From: UBA7672 sp965279085
Lineage (GTDB): Bacteria; Pseudomonadota; Alphaproteobacteria; Caulobacterales; Hyphomonadaceae
DNA: 64,000 bases
NCBI GenBank assembly: GCA_965279085.1
Contig: OZ257149.1
Span: 3,224,001 to 3,288,000, forward strand
Direction of reading: 5' to 3'
Of the stretch, positions 50,222 through 58,566 are shown one piece after another. The notes under the pieces are model-generated. The model was not told where the DNA came from. It ran no database searches and saw only the letters and a program-made list of their open reading frames with translations. Numbering within the stretch: position 1 is the first letter of the stretch; each line of letters begins with the position of its first letter. A program made the position numbers and the translations under genes.

Positions 50222-50970
50222 TGATCCGGCGCATTCTCAGACTCCTTCCCGCGCTGGCCGCCGTGGCCCTGCTCGCGCCGACGGCGCTGCCGCAGACCAT
50301 TTCGGTCGATCTCGGCACGGGGCAGGGGCTGACGTCTGGCATTGTTCAGATGGTTGCGGCGATTACGGTTCTGTCTCTTGCGCCGTCTATTCTTGTCATG
50401 ACGACGTCGTTTGTCCGGATTGTTGTTGTTCTGTCGCTTCTGCGTACGGCGATTGGTCTTCAGAACGCTCCACCCAACTCGGTGGTGATCTCTCTTTCGC
50501 TGTTTCTTACGGCGTTTGTCATGGCGCCTACTTTCATGGCGTCCTACGAGGCCGGCATCCAGCCCTACATGGCCGAGGCGATCACGCTGGAGGAGGCGAT
50601 CCCGCGCGCGCTGGGTCCCGTGCAGCAGTTCATGGGGCGGCATGCCAACGAAGCGGACGTGGCGCTGTTCGCCGACATGGCCAACATCGAGAACCTGCAG
50701 AGCCCGGCGGATGCGCCGTTCCACGTGCTGGCGCCGGCCTTCATGATCTCGGAACTGAAGCGTGCGTTCGAGATCGGCTTCATGGTGTTCCTGCCCTTCC
50801 TGGTGATCGACCTTGTGGTGTCGTCCATCCTGATGGCGATGGGCATGATGATGCTGCCGCCGGTGACGATCTCGCTGCCGTTCAAGCTGATCTTCTTCGT
50901 GCTGGTGGACGGCTGGCGGATGCTGGCCGGGTCGCTGGTCGAAAGCTTCATGCAATCTCCCCCAAGTTGA
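50218..50970 (+). CDS. fliP: Flagellar type III export gate protein FliP
   Basis: 250 residues. A signal peptide (LRLLPALAAVALLAPTALPQ) is followed by the FliP core: MTTSFVRIVVVLSLLRTAIG LQNAPPN, FLTAFVMAPTFMASYEAGIQ, then FMISELKRAFEIGFMVFLPF and VSSILMAMGMMMLPPVTISL with PFKLIFFVLVDGWRMLAGSL. FliP forms the pentameric core of the flagellar export gate. ATG 50218 overlaps the end of fliO. Confidence 0.97.
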   Translation: MMIRRILRLLPALAAVALLAPTALPQTISVDLGTGQGLTSGIVQMVAAITVLSLAPSILVMTTSFVRIVVVLSLLRTAIGLQNAPPNSVVISLSLFLTAFVMAPTFMASYEAGIQPYMAEAITLEEAIPRALGPVQQFMGRHANEADVALFADMANIENLQSPADAPFHVLAPAFMISELKRAFEIGFMVFLPFLVIDLVVSSILMAMGMMMLPPVTISLPFKLIFFVLVDGWRMLAGSLVESFMQSPPS

Positions 50971-51015
50971 AGCTGGCAAGTTGATGCGCGGGGCGACCTG
51001 CGCTATCGGCGCGGC

Positions 51016-51156
51016 ATGGCCGGAACACCTGCAGCGGAAGTCACTGCAACGCCCGAGCTGGTGCGTGAACTGCTGGCTGACCAGCATCCGCAATATGCCG
51101 GGCTGAGCGTCAGCATCGCGGGCGAGAGCTGGGACAATTTCACATTCAGGCTGGGT
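51016..51156 (+). pseudogene. 5' fragment of an aminoglycoside/choline phosphotransferase-like gene
   Basis: The first 47 codons read as the N-terminus of an APH-family protein: ATPELVRELLADQHPQYAGL then SVSIAGESWDNFTFRLG, where 'GEGWDN..FRLG' is the nucleotide-binding start of that family. The likeness stops abruptly at about 51156, and the frame then runs into the 3' end and terminator of the SGNH gene. No kinase active site remains, so this is a deletion remnant. Confidence 0.65.
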
Positions 51157-51175
51157 GCAACTCGTCGAACCCGGC

Positions 51176-51892
51176 CTAACAGCCGGGCGCTTTTGCGGAC
51201 TGGCCGGCATCCAGAGCGGCGTCCACGATGGGCGTCCAGAGTTTGTAGCCGTCGGGCGTCATGTGGAGATTGTCTTCCACGAAGATGTCCTTGGGCGTGC
51301 CATCCGGTTTCAGCATCGAAGGCACGATGTCGATGAAGGCGAGATCGTCGCGTTGATCGGCGAGGGCCTTCATCTTCGCGTTGAGGGCTACCTGCGTCGC
51401 GAACTGCTCGAAGCGCTGTTTCGACGGCTTGGCGGAGATGTACCAGACAGGCGTCGAGCCGAGCGCCTTTTCCTTGAGGCGCATGAACTGCACAAAATCC
51501 GCGTAGATGTCGTCGGGCGTGCGTTTGTCGATCCAGAGGTCGTTCTCGCCGGCGTAGAAGACGATTTCCCTGGGGTGGTAGGGCGCGACCACGCGGTCGA
51601 AATAGTGGTCGACTTCCCAGACGGTCGAGCCGCCGAAGCCGCGATTGATGACGGTGCGGTCGGGGAAATCTTCCTTCAGAGTGCGCCAGAAGCGGATGGA
51701 CGATGCGCCGACGAAGAGCGTGGCGCATTTCGGCGGCATGGTGGTTTTGTCGGAGGCTTCGAAGGCGGCGATGGCGTCGTCGAAGCGCGGCGCCTTGCCG
51801 GGCGGGGTGAGCGCCAGATCGGGCAGGGGAGGATTGGCGCTGGCGCAGGCGGCGGCCGCGAGAAGGGCAATGAGTGCGATGGCGCGTTTCAT
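51176..51892 (-). CDS. Secreted SGNH/GDSL-type hydrolase
   Basis: 238 residues. A lipoprotein-like signal (ALIALLAAAAC) precedes the SGNH fold: block I FVGASSIRFW with the nucleophile Ser, block II NRGFGGSTVWEV (Gly), block III YAGENDLW (Asn), and block V DNLHMTPDGYKLW (Asp and His). Thus all four SGNH residues are seen. Members are esterases, lipases or carbohydrate acetylesterases; substrate not predictable here. GGGGAG precedes ATG 51892. The hairpin CCCGGC-CTAACA-GCCGGG with TTTT spans its stop codon. Confidence 0.9.
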   Translation of the reverse strand: MKRAIALIALLAAAACASANPPLPDLALTPPGKAPRFDDAIAAFEASDKTTMPPKCATLFVGASSIRFWRTLKEDFPDRTVINRGFGGSTVWEVDHYFDRVVAPYHPREIVFYAGENDLWIDKRTPDDIYADFVQFMRLKEKALGSTPVWYISAKPSKQRFEQFATQVALNAKMKALADQRDDLAFIDIVPSMLKPDGTPKDIFVEDNLHMTPDGYKLWTPIVDAALDAGQSAKAPGC

Positions 51893-52002
51893 GATTTCTC
51901 CCCGGTGTTGCGGGGAGAGTTGGCGCGTAGGCAGGTGGGCGTCAAGTTTGGGTGCGCGGGGAACTCTTTCCCCTACTGGCTGACGATTGTTGACGTTGAG
52001 GG

Positions 52003-52125
52003 CGACCCCCACCTGTCCTCCCCCTTTCAGGGGGAGGGACCGGGATGCGGCGCCGGCCTTCGTCGCAAGGTAAGTTGGTGAAGCAGGATTCCTCCCCCTG
52101 AAAGGGGGAGGTCAGGAGGGGGTCG
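52003..52125. repeat. Dispersed inverted repeat, family C
   Basis: CGACCCCCACCTGTCCTCCC (52003 onward) is mirrored by GGAGGTCAGGAGGGGGTCG at the right end; inner arms CCTCCCCCTTTCAGGGGGAG-like sequences near 52018-52037 and CTCCCCCTGAAAGGGGGAGG at 52092-52111 are themselves palindromic. It lies between the SGNH gene and the next minus-strand gene. Confidence 0.85.
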
Positions 52126-52134
52126 AGTAGAGGA

Positions 52135-52560
52135 TCAGACCCGGTTGCGGCGGACTTCGGCGTTGATCGCGGCGGTTAGGCCGGAGACGGCGGCGTCGGT
52201 CTTCACGCGGTCGGGGTGCGTCGCGTCGGTGACCGACTGCTTCGCGAGGGCGTCCGACAGTTCGTTGGCGAGCGCGGAGATCAGCTCGCGGCGGGTCGCG
52301 GCCACGTCGTCAGCGAAGGCGAGGTCGCGCAGGGCGGTCTCGGTGACGGTGGCCTCGATGATGCCCGGGTCACCGGCTTCGCGGACGGCGGACAGTTCGA
52401 GCCGGTCGCGGATGGCATGGGCGAGGCGCATCTCAGCGCTGGGCGGCGCGGCCATCGGCGTTTCAGACATGGTCTTTGTCAGGGTTTCCGGCAGGACGGC
52501 GCAGGCCGTCACGGCCAGAAGGCCCAAGCAGTAAACGAATCTGGAGGTGGAAGCCCTCAT
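52135..52560 (-). CDS. Hypothetical secreted protein or lipoprotein
   Basis: 141 residues from ATG 52560 (ATG 52578 possible). The N-terminus has a signal, RFVYCLGLLAVTACAVLPET, with Cys in a plausible lipobox. The mature part is helical and charged (RLAHAIRDRLELSAVREAGD ... RRELISALANELSDALAKQS). No domain recognised. It lies 10 bp after repeat family C. Confidence 0.65.
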   Translation of the reverse strand: MRASTSRFVYCLGLLAVTACAVLPETLTKTMSETPMAAPPSAEMRLAHAIRDRLELSAVREAGDPGIIEATVTETALRDLAFADDVAATRRELISALANELSDALAKQSVTDATHPDRVKTDAAVSGLTAAINAEVRRNRV

Positions 52561-52725
52561 AGCCCCTGTAATTCCCATCGCGCCCGGGCGATCCCATAAC
52601 TGAAGCTGTTGTCACACTCCATACGCAATTCATCCGGCGGCGGATGAATCTCGCATGTGACTCAAAGGACTCAGGTTTTCGGGCGGCTGTGTCGCAGTCA
52701 CCTGGGCATTGACCGATTACGGGGC

Positions 52726-54825
52726 CTACATCTTCGCCTTGAGGGTGAGCACGAAGGTCTGCGGGTGGACCGGGTGGAAGTGGATGTCCTCCACCGGGGC
52801 GGGTTCGCCTGCGAGCTGGCTCTCGTAGAAATAGACCATGTCGTAGCCGTCGCCATCGAGCAGGTTGAGGGCTTCGAGGCCGATCTCGAAATTCCCGAAG
52901 TCCTTCGAGATGCCGGCGTTAACGAGCGTGGTCGACGGCGAGCGGATGGAGTTGTCCTCGATCAGCGGACCCGGGCCGAGATAGCGGACACGCACCGAGC
53001 CTTCCCAGCCATCGCCGGGCAGCCAGGTGACGCCGGCGGCGGCGACGCCTTCGACGGTGTTCGGGATGCGGTCGAGGTTCGAGGGGGCATCCTTGAAGCG
53101 CGAATGCGAGAATGCATACGAGGCGTCGAAGGCCAGCCAATCGACCGGATTCCAGAAGGCGGCGACTTCGACGCCGTAACGCTGAGTGGGGTCGGACGGC
53201 TCGGAGATGCCGGCGTCGCCGACGTAGATCAGCTCGCTATCGAAATCGAGCGCGAAGACGGCGGCGGAGAGGTTGAACGTGTCGTTTGGCTCCCAGCGCA
53301 GGCCGAGTTCGCCGCCGCGGCTTTCAGCGAAGAGGGTGGCGGGATCGACGGGATCGCCGGTGACGGGGTCTTCCGTCTGCACGACGCCGACGATGTTGTT
53401 GGAGTGAAAGCCGAGGCCGTAGCCGGCATAGACTTCGAGTTCGTCGGAGATCTGGTAGGCCACGTTGAGTTTCGGGCTCCACTGCACGCCGGATTCGCTT
53501 CCGGCGTTGGCGGGGATGAGACCGTCGACTTCGCCATCGATATAGTCGGCGCGCAGGCCGATGGTGGTGCGGAAGCGGTCAGTCCAGTGCAGGGTGACGT
53601 CGCCCCAGACGTCGGCCTGCAGCACTTCCACCTTGTCGGTGGCGATGGCCGAGGTGCGGACGCGGGCGGTGGTGCGGTAGAGGCCGGTCTCGTCGAGCCA
53701 GTCCATGTGACCATCGCCGCCGAGGCGGCCTTCGGCCTTCACGCCGAAGAGTTCGAAATCGCGCTCGATCCTGCCGCGGATGCCGGCGGCGTCGCGGTCT
53801 TCAACCTGTTCGACCTGGTCGCCGAGGATGGGGTCGATGAAGTAAGTGAAGTTGTGGAAGAGGTTCAGTTCGGACTTCTGGACATAGGCGAGAACGCTGG
53901 CGTTGTCCCAGTCGAGTCCGGCGGAGGCGATGTAGCGGCGGGACGTGCCGCCGTTGGTGGGGTCGATGAAGCCGAAGCGGCTGATCGTGCCATCCTCGAC
54001 GGCGCGCAGCGGGATCTGGTCGGTGGCGATCCAGTCGTTCTGGTAGCCGATGAAGCCGAGGCGCAGCTTCGCATCGCCCATGTTCCCAAAAGATAGGGGC
54101 TGGCTGTACTTCACGTAGACGACGCTCTTGTTCAGGTCGGCGGGAAGATCGAACGAGCCGTCGCCGCCTTCATGCGAGACGGCGGCCAGCAGCGTGCCGT
54201 CGCCCACATCCCATGAGCCAGCGGCGCTGACGCGGTATTCGCCTTCCGCATCGGCGCGGAGCTGGACGTAGTTGTCGGGGAGTTTGTCGTAGAGGACGAA
54301 GGAGGCCGAGCCAGCGGCGGTGTAGTCGCCGTTCTCGGCATACTGGATGCCCTTCTTGAATTCGACGCGCTCGACCAGCTCGGCCATCAGGAAGTTGAGG
54401 TCGAGATAGCCGCTTATGTGCGGGTGGGAGCGCTGGTTGATCGGCACGCCGTCGATGAAGCCGCCGAAGTCGGTGCCGTGATCGAGGTTGAAGCCGCGCA
54501 TGAAGTACTGGTTGGCCTTGCCGCCGGAGGAGTGTTCGGTGGCGATCATGCCGGGGATGACTTCCACCAGCTCGGCGGCGCGGCTGATCGGGCGGGTGGA
54601 GAGGTCGGCATAGCCGACGACGCCTTCGGATGCGGACTTGGCGGTGCCGATCTGTTCCTCGGCGCGACCGAAGATAACAACGACGTCCTTGTCCTGCGGA
54701 TCATCGGCCGGTTGTGAAGCCGGGGGCGTTTGCGGGGTCTGCGGCGTCTGGGCGAAGGCGGGGGCCGAGCCGAGGAGAGCGAGCGCGCTCGCGCCGCCCA
54801 GCAGGATGCGGGTCCAGGTCATCAT
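52726..54825 (-). CDS. TonB-dependent outer-membrane receptor
   Basis: 699 residues from ATG 54825. A signal peptide (ILLGGASALALLGSAPAFAQ) is followed by a Pro/Gln/Thr-rich spacer, the plug VVGYADLSTRPISRAAELVE with YFMRGFNLDHGTDFGGFIDG, and a long barrel ending HPVHPQTFVLTLKAKM. The terminus lacks the usual final Phe but ends in Met after a beta strand. A His-rich HFHPVHPQ near the end is notable and could relate to a metal substrate. The ligand is unknown. The GTNAC array at 54941-54987 lies upstream. Confidence 0.92.
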   Translation of the reverse strand: MMTWTRILLGGASALALLGSAPAFAQTPQTPQTPPASQPADDPQDKDVVVIFGRAEEQIGTAKSASEGVVGYADLSTRPISRAAELVEVIPGMIATEHSSGGKANQYFMRGFNLDHGTDFGGFIDGVPINQRSHPHISGYLDLNFLMAELVERVEFKKGIQYAENGDYTAAGSASFVLYDKLPDNYVQLRADAEGEYRVSAAGSWDVGDGTLLAAVSHEGGDGSFDLPADLNKSVVYVKYSQPLSFGNMGDAKLRLGFIGYQNDWIATDQIPLRAVEDGTISRFGFIDPTNGGTSRRYIASAGLDWDNASVLAYVQKSELNLFHNFTYFIDPILGDQVEQVEDRDAAGIRGRIERDFELFGVKAEGRLGGDGHMDWLDETGLYRTTARVRTSAIATDKVEVLQADVWGDVTLHWTDRFRTTIGLRADYIDGEVDGLIPANAGSESGVQWSPKLNVAYQISDELEVYAGYGLGFHSNNIVGVVQTEDPVTGDPVDPATLFAESRGGELGLRWEPNDTFNLSAAVFALDFDSELIYVGDAGISEPSDPTQRYGVEVAAFWNPVDWLAFDASYAFSHSRFKDAPSNLDRIPNTVEGVAAAGVTWLPGDGWEGSVRVRYLGPGPLIEDNSIRSPSTTLVNAGISKDFGNFEIGLEALNLLDGDGYDMVYFYESQLAGEPAPVEDIHFHPVHPQTFVLTLKAKM

Positions 54826-54940
54826 TCGGGGAGGTCCTCCACGCCACACGCGTCCGGCCGTTCGGCCGGGCGATTCGCCCATGCCCGTTTCACGGGTCAT
54901 GCGGGACGTTCTGGCGGAGGACCCTAGGCAATTGCACGAC

Positions 54941-54987
54941 AATTACCGTAACGGCACGCAGTATCAGTGCGTTACACGGGACGTTAC
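54941..54987 (-). promoter_or_regulatory. GTNAC repeat array upstream of the TonB receptor
   Basis: AATTACCGTAACG (54941-54953) is followed by GTTAC at 54971-54975 and 54983-54987, 12 bp apart; the GTAAC at 54948 is 23 bp before. It lies 116-162 bp upstream of the receptor start and shares AATTACCGT-x-ACG and the paired GTTAC with the array at 33231-33265. Confidence 0.45.
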
Positions 54988-55089
54988 AGCGTAGCGCGGT
55001 CGCGTTTTCCAGTTGCAGGCCGGTGCTCGCACGCGGGACGAGCCCGAGAATGACCTGAGATGGACGGATCGGCGTTGGGTAGAGCGGCG

Positions 55090-55350
55090 CTACTTGCCCG
55101 TGCCGGGATCGCGGCTGCCGCCCTTGAGGGCGAAGACGCGGTCGCAGTATTTGCACTCGACATAGTCCTGCTCGGACATGTCGTACCAGACCTTGGGATG
55201 GCCCAGCGCGCCGCCACCGCCATCGCATGCGACCTTCTTGGTGGCGACGATCACGAGTTCCGGATTGTCCATGAACTTGCGCTGGCTTTCCGGGATCGGC
55301 GGGGCCGGTTCGGAGGCGGGCGGCGAGTTCTTTCCGGGAGGCGAGGCCAT
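55090..55350 (-). CDS. Zinc-finger (zf-CHCC) domain protein
   Basis: 86 residues. After a Pro-rich leader, the C-terminal half reads VACDGGGGALGHPKVWYDMS then DYVECKYCDRVFAL: Cys, His, Cys, Cys as in zf-CHCC, the small zinc-binding domain related to the NDUFS6 subunit of complex I. In alphaproteobacteria such proteins are short and conserved. It may be a complex I accessory factor; position gives no further clue. Confidence 0.9.
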   Translation of the reverse strand: MASPPGKNSPPASEPAPPIPESQRKFMDNPELVIVATKKVACDGGGGALGHPKVWYDMSEQDYVECKYCDRVFALKGGSRDPGTGK

Positions 55351-55460
55351 TTCGTTCTCTCATTAGCCCGGCTGGTTTGCGGGGCGGCGAATTGCGTCCT
55401 ACCTATGAGAGGCTCGCGGCTGCCGTCAATGCGGCCGGAAGCCTGTCGAAGGACGTCCTC

Positions 55461-56414
55461 TTGGCCGATTCATCCACATCTGCGCTTCCCGAACTGGCCA
55501 TCGAGGTCACGGGGCTCACCAAGACCTACGCGGCTTCGAAGAAGATGTCGGCCAAGCAGGCGCTGAGGGGCGTGGACCTGGCGGTGCCGCGCGGATCGAT
55601 CTTCGGCCTGCTGGGGCCCAACGGGGCGGGCAAGTCGACGCTGATCAACATCCTCGCCGGCCTGGTGAACAAGACATCGGGCGGGGTGAAGATCTGGGGG
55701 ATCGACGCGGACAGGCAGCCGCGTGAGAGCCGCGCGGCGCTGGGCGTCGTGCCGCAGGAAATCAACATGGACCCGTTCTTCACGCCGCGGGAAACGCTGG
55801 AGCTGATGGCGGGCTTCTATGGCGTGCCGGCGGGGCAGCGGCGGACTGACGAGATTCTCGACGCGCTGGGCCTGGGCGACAAGAAGCACGCATACGTGCG
55901 GCAGCTGTCGGGAGGCATGAAGCGGCGGCTGATGGTGGCCAAGGCGCTGGTGCATTCCCCGCCCATCCTGATCCTCGACGAGCCGACGGCGGGCGTGGAC
56001 GTCGAGTTGCGGCGGCAGCTGTGGGAATACGTGCGCAGGCTGAACGCGCAGGGCGTCACCATCGTGCTGACGACGCACTATCTCGAGGAAGCGCAGGAGA
56101 TGTGCGACCAGATCGCGATCATCAACCACGGGCAGGTGACGGCGTGCGAGCCGACACCGGTGCTGCTGAAGCGGTTGAACTACAAGACGCTGGTGGTGCG
56201 ACCGGAGGGCGAGCTGGCGGCGGTGCCAGCGGCGTTCGCGGGGCTTGATGCGACGATCCGCAAGGACGGGCAGCTGGCGATCACATACAAGGCGGATGCA
56301 ACGACGATCGAGCAGCTGCTGGCGAAGTTGCGCGACTCCGGCGTGAAGATTGGGGACCTCGCGACGGAGGAGCCGGACCTCGAGGACGTGTTCGTGGCGC
56401 TGACGAGCGGGTGA
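55461..56414 (+). CDS. ABC transporter ATP-binding protein (ABC-2 type)
   Basis: 317 residues from TTG 55461 (AAGGA at 55449-55453; an earlier TTG at 55377 gives a longer form). ATPase motifs in order: Walker A GLLGPNGAGKSTLINILAGL, the Q loop VVPQEINMD, signature RQLSGGMKRRLMVAKALVHS, Walker B PILILDEPTAGVDVELRRQL and the H loop TTHYLEEAQE. A C-terminal domain (DATIRKDGQLAITYKADATT) is typical of the DrrA/CcmA-like ABC-2 class. No permease gene lies beside it, so its membrane partner must be elsewhere or lost. Confidence 0.93.
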   Translation: MADSSTSALPELAIEVTGLTKTYAASKKMSAKQALRGVDLAVPRGSIFGLLGPNGAGKSTLINILAGLVNKTSGGVKIWGIDADRQPRESRAALGVVPQEINMDPFFTPRETLELMAGFYGVPAGQRRTDEILDALGLGDKKHAYVRQLSGGMKRRLMVAKALVHSPPILILDEPTAGVDVELRRQLWEYVRRLNAQGVTIVLTTHYLEEAQEMCDQIAIINHGQVTACEPTPVLLKRLNYKTLVVRPEGELAAVPAAFAGLDATIRKDGQLAITYKADATTIEQLLAKLRDSGVKIGDLATEEPDLEDVFVALTSG

Positions 56415-56536
56415 GGCCTAATGGCCCCACAAGATCGATAAGTCTCCGGTCATCCACGCGCTGAGGCCAGCATTGTCCACGTTGACGCCAACACAGAAGC
56501 TTTACACTAGTAGGCCGTGAGGCTGGGGACGACGCC

Positions 56537-57268
56537 ATGACCGAGATAAGGGTCTTTACCGACAACGGGCTGGAGCGGCTGATGTCGCTTCGTGATGATT
56601 TCGCGAACGCGCAGCCCTTTCGCCATCTCGCGCTCGACAACCTATTCGATACGGAAACACTTCGTCGTGTTGTGGAAGAGTACCCTGTCCAATCCACGCC
56701 AGCTGTCGAGATGCATTCGGACGGAACTTTCTCTGTGAACAAGGGCACGTCGACGTGGAGGACCAAGCATGGACCAAACACGCAGGAAGTCCTGAGGCAG
56801 ATGAACGAAGCCGCGTTCCTGCAAGCCTTACAGGTCGCGACAGGCATTGAGGGGTTGATTTCCGATCCCTACTTTTTCGGTGGTGGAACACACTTCACCA
56901 GCGTCGGTGGGAAACTGGCCGTCCATGCGGATTTCAACCGTCACAGGCTCTTGAAGCTTGATCGTCGGTTGAACGTGCTCGTCTATCTGAACGACGGTTG
57001 GACCGAAGAAAACCAAGGCTGGCTGGAGCTCTGGGATCGTGAAATGACCGCGTGTCAGAGACGCTTTCTTCCAGTGATGAACCGCACCGTCATCTTCGCG
57101 ACCGACGACTATTCCTATCACGGTCAACCCGAGGTCATTAAAGGGCCGCCGGACCTAATTCGCAGATCCATCGCGCTGTACTACTACACCAACGGCCGCC
57201 CGGCCGAAGAGGTGACGGGCGAGGACCACTTGACGCTTTGGCGCGAGCGGCCCGGAAGGGGATACTGA
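56537..57268 (+). CDS. 2-oxoglutarate/Fe(II)-dependent oxygenase (prolyl 4-hydroxylase-like)
   Basis: 243 residues. The iron ligands are visible as HADFNRHRLLKLDRRLNVLV (His-x-Asp) and, about 70 residues later, DDYSYHGQPE (His), followed by the 2-oxoglutarate Arg in RRSIALYYYTNGR. This matches the P4Hc-type 2OG-Fe(II) oxygenases of about 230-250 residues that often hydroxylate sugars or peptides in surface-polysaccharide loci. The target is not known. It stands alone between an ABC ATPase and a tiny secreted peptide gene, and its codon use looks less GC-biased than its neighbours. Confidence 0.88.
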   Translation: MTEIRVFTDNGLERLMSLRDDFANAQPFRHLALDNLFDTETLRRVVEEYPVQSTPAVEMHSDGTFSVNKGTSTWRTKHGPNTQEVLRQMNEAAFLQALQVATGIEGLISDPYFFGGGTHFTSVGGKLAVHADFNRHRLLKLDRRLNVLVYLNDGWTEENQGWLELWDREMTACQRRFLPVMNRTVIFATDDYSYHGQPEVIKGPPDLIRRSIALYYYTNGRPAEEVTGEDHLTLWRERPGRGY

Positions 57269-57354
57269 TCCCGGACGCGGGTAATATAGTTCTGTCCCTC
57301 TTTTCTCCCGACTTACGCTTTCTGAGTAAGCCTGTCTTTTTGCGGGAGGGGATC

Positions 57355-57447
57355 GTGCGCCTGGTTTCGGGACTTTTCGTGATGCTGGCCCTGTGCGGAG
57401 CCGCGGCAGCACAGACTGCGCCGAAGCCAGGGAAGATCGGGCCGTGA
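57355..57447 (+). CDS. Very small secreted peptide (30 residues), putative
   Basis: From GTG 57355 the frame reads RLVSGLFVMLALCGAAAAQT then APKPGKIGP and a stop. This is a complete signal peptide with cleavage after AAA, leaving an about 11-residue Lys/Pro/Gly peptide. GGGAGG lies six or more bases upstream. I cannot exclude a degenerate 5' remnant of a longer secreted protein, as the signal ends almost at once. Confidence 0.5.
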   Translation: MRLVSGLFVMLALCGAAAAQTAPKPGKIGP

Positions 57448-57506
57448 CCGCTTGACCCTTTCGCGCCGCCTGCTCAATTTCAGCAGGTAGGCGACGGGAG
57501 GCGGGC

Positions 57507-57989
57507 GTGAAACATCATCTGGCGCAGGTGAATATCGGACGCTTCCGCAAGCCGGTGGAGGACCCCGTCAACGCGGATTTCGTGAATGCGCTCGATCAGG
57601 TGAACGCACTGGCGGAAGCATCGCCCGGTTTCGTGTGGCGGCTGACGGGCGAGGGGAATAATGCGACGGACCTGAAGCCGTTCGACGATCCGAACATGGC
57701 GATCAACATGTCGGTGTGGGAAAGCGTCGAGGCGCTCGCCGGCTTCGTCTATCGCAACATGGACCATCGCGGCGTGATGCGGCGCAGGCGCGAGTGGTTC
57801 GAGGAGATGCCCGTCTATATGGCGCTGTGGTGGGTTCCGGCGGGCCTCACGCCGACGGTCGAGGACGCGAAGGCGAAGCTGGCGCTGCTGGAAGGGCTAG
57901 GGCCGACGGCGGAGGCTTTCACGTTCAAGCAGCCCTTCGCTGCGCCGAGCGGGGACGATGTGGCGCCCGTGCTTGACGAGTGCGCGTGA
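57507..57989 (+). CDS. DUF3291-domain protein, tandem copy 1
   Basis: 160 residues from GTG 57507 (GGGAGG upstream). The pattern HHLAQVNIGRFRKPVEDPVN, FVNALDQVNALAEASPGFVW, INMSVWESVEALAGFVYRN and HRGVMRRRREWFEEM with YMALWWVPAG is that of DUF3291, a dimeric alpha/beta-barrel fold of unknown function similar to antibiotic monooxygenase-type proteins. Possibly binds a small hydrophobic molecule or heme. A paralogue overlaps it as GTGA. Confidence 0.9.
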   Translation: MKHHLAQVNIGRFRKPVEDPVNADFVNALDQVNALAEASPGFVWRLTGEGNNATDLKPFDDPNMAINMSVWESVEALAGFVYRNMDHRGVMRRRREWFEEMPVYMALWWVPAGLTPTVEDAKAKLALLEGLGPTAEAFTFKQPFAAPSGDDVAPVLDECA

Positions 57990-58417
57990 GCGCGGACTGG
58001 CATATCGCGCAGATCAACGTGGCGCGATTTCGCGAGGCGCGGGAGCACCCCGTGAACGCGGATTTTGAAGCAGCGCTGGGCGAGGTGAACGCGCTGGCGG
58101 AGGCGTCGCCCGGGTTTGTCTGGCGGATGGTGGGCGAGGGCGAGAGCGACGATCCGGCGCTGACCATCAACATGACGGTGTGGGAGAGCATCGATGCGCT
58201 GGCGGCGTTTGCGTATCGCAATCTGACGCATCGCGCGGTGATGCGGCGGCGGGCGGAGTGGTTTGTCGAGATGCCGGCTTATCTGGCGCTGTGGTGGGTC
58301 GAGGCGGGGAGTGTGCCGACGCTGGGCGAGGGGATGGGGAAGCTGGAGTTGATCGGGCGGGTTGGGCCGAGCGCGGAGGCGTTTGATTTTCGGACGGTGT
58401 TTGGGAAGCCGGGTTGA
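57986..58417 (+). CDS. DUF3291-domain protein, tandem copy 2
   Basis: 143 residues from GTG 57986, whose GTGA overlaps the stop of copy 1. It repeats the sequence of copy 1 (HIAQINVARFREAREHPVNA, NALAEASPGFVWRMVGEGES, YRNLTHRAVMRRRAEWFVEM, LALWWVEAGSVPTL) with an 8-residue deletion after the VGEGES segment and a shorter C-terminus. The two copies probably form a heterodimer or a two-state pair. Confidence 0.88.
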   Translation: MSADWHIAQINVARFREAREHPVNADFEAALGEVNALAEASPGFVWRMVGEGESDDPALTINMTVWESIDALAAFAYRNLTHRAVMRRRAEWFVEMPAYLALWWVEAGSVPTLGEGMGKLELIGRVGPSAEAFDFRTVFGKPG

Positions 58418-58426
58418 GAGAGTTGT

Positions 58427-58566
58427 GAGCACGCCCTCGTCCTTCGAGACGATCGCTTCGCGATCCCTCAGGATGAGGGCTATAGGTGTCCGGTGGTTGG
58501 AAAGCCCTCATCCTGAGGGATTGGCGCGAAGCGATAATCGTCTCGAAGGATGGAAGGGCGTGCTCA
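58427..58566. repeat. Dispersed inverted repeat, family D
   Basis: GAGCACGCCCTCGTCCTTCG on the left is matched by AAGGATGGAAGGGCGTGCTC on the right; inner arms GATCGCTTCGCGATCCCTCA and TGAGGGATTGGCGCGAAGCG are inverted as well, and the core shows CCTCAGGATGAGGG/CCCTCATCCTGAGG. Its right end overlaps the stop codon of the AlkD gene. Confidence 0.88.

Noticed and set aside
52657..54096. Plus-strand open frame opposite the second TonB receptor
   Set aside because: Gly/Ala/Val/Asp-rich shadow with no ribosome site; the minus frame is the receptor.
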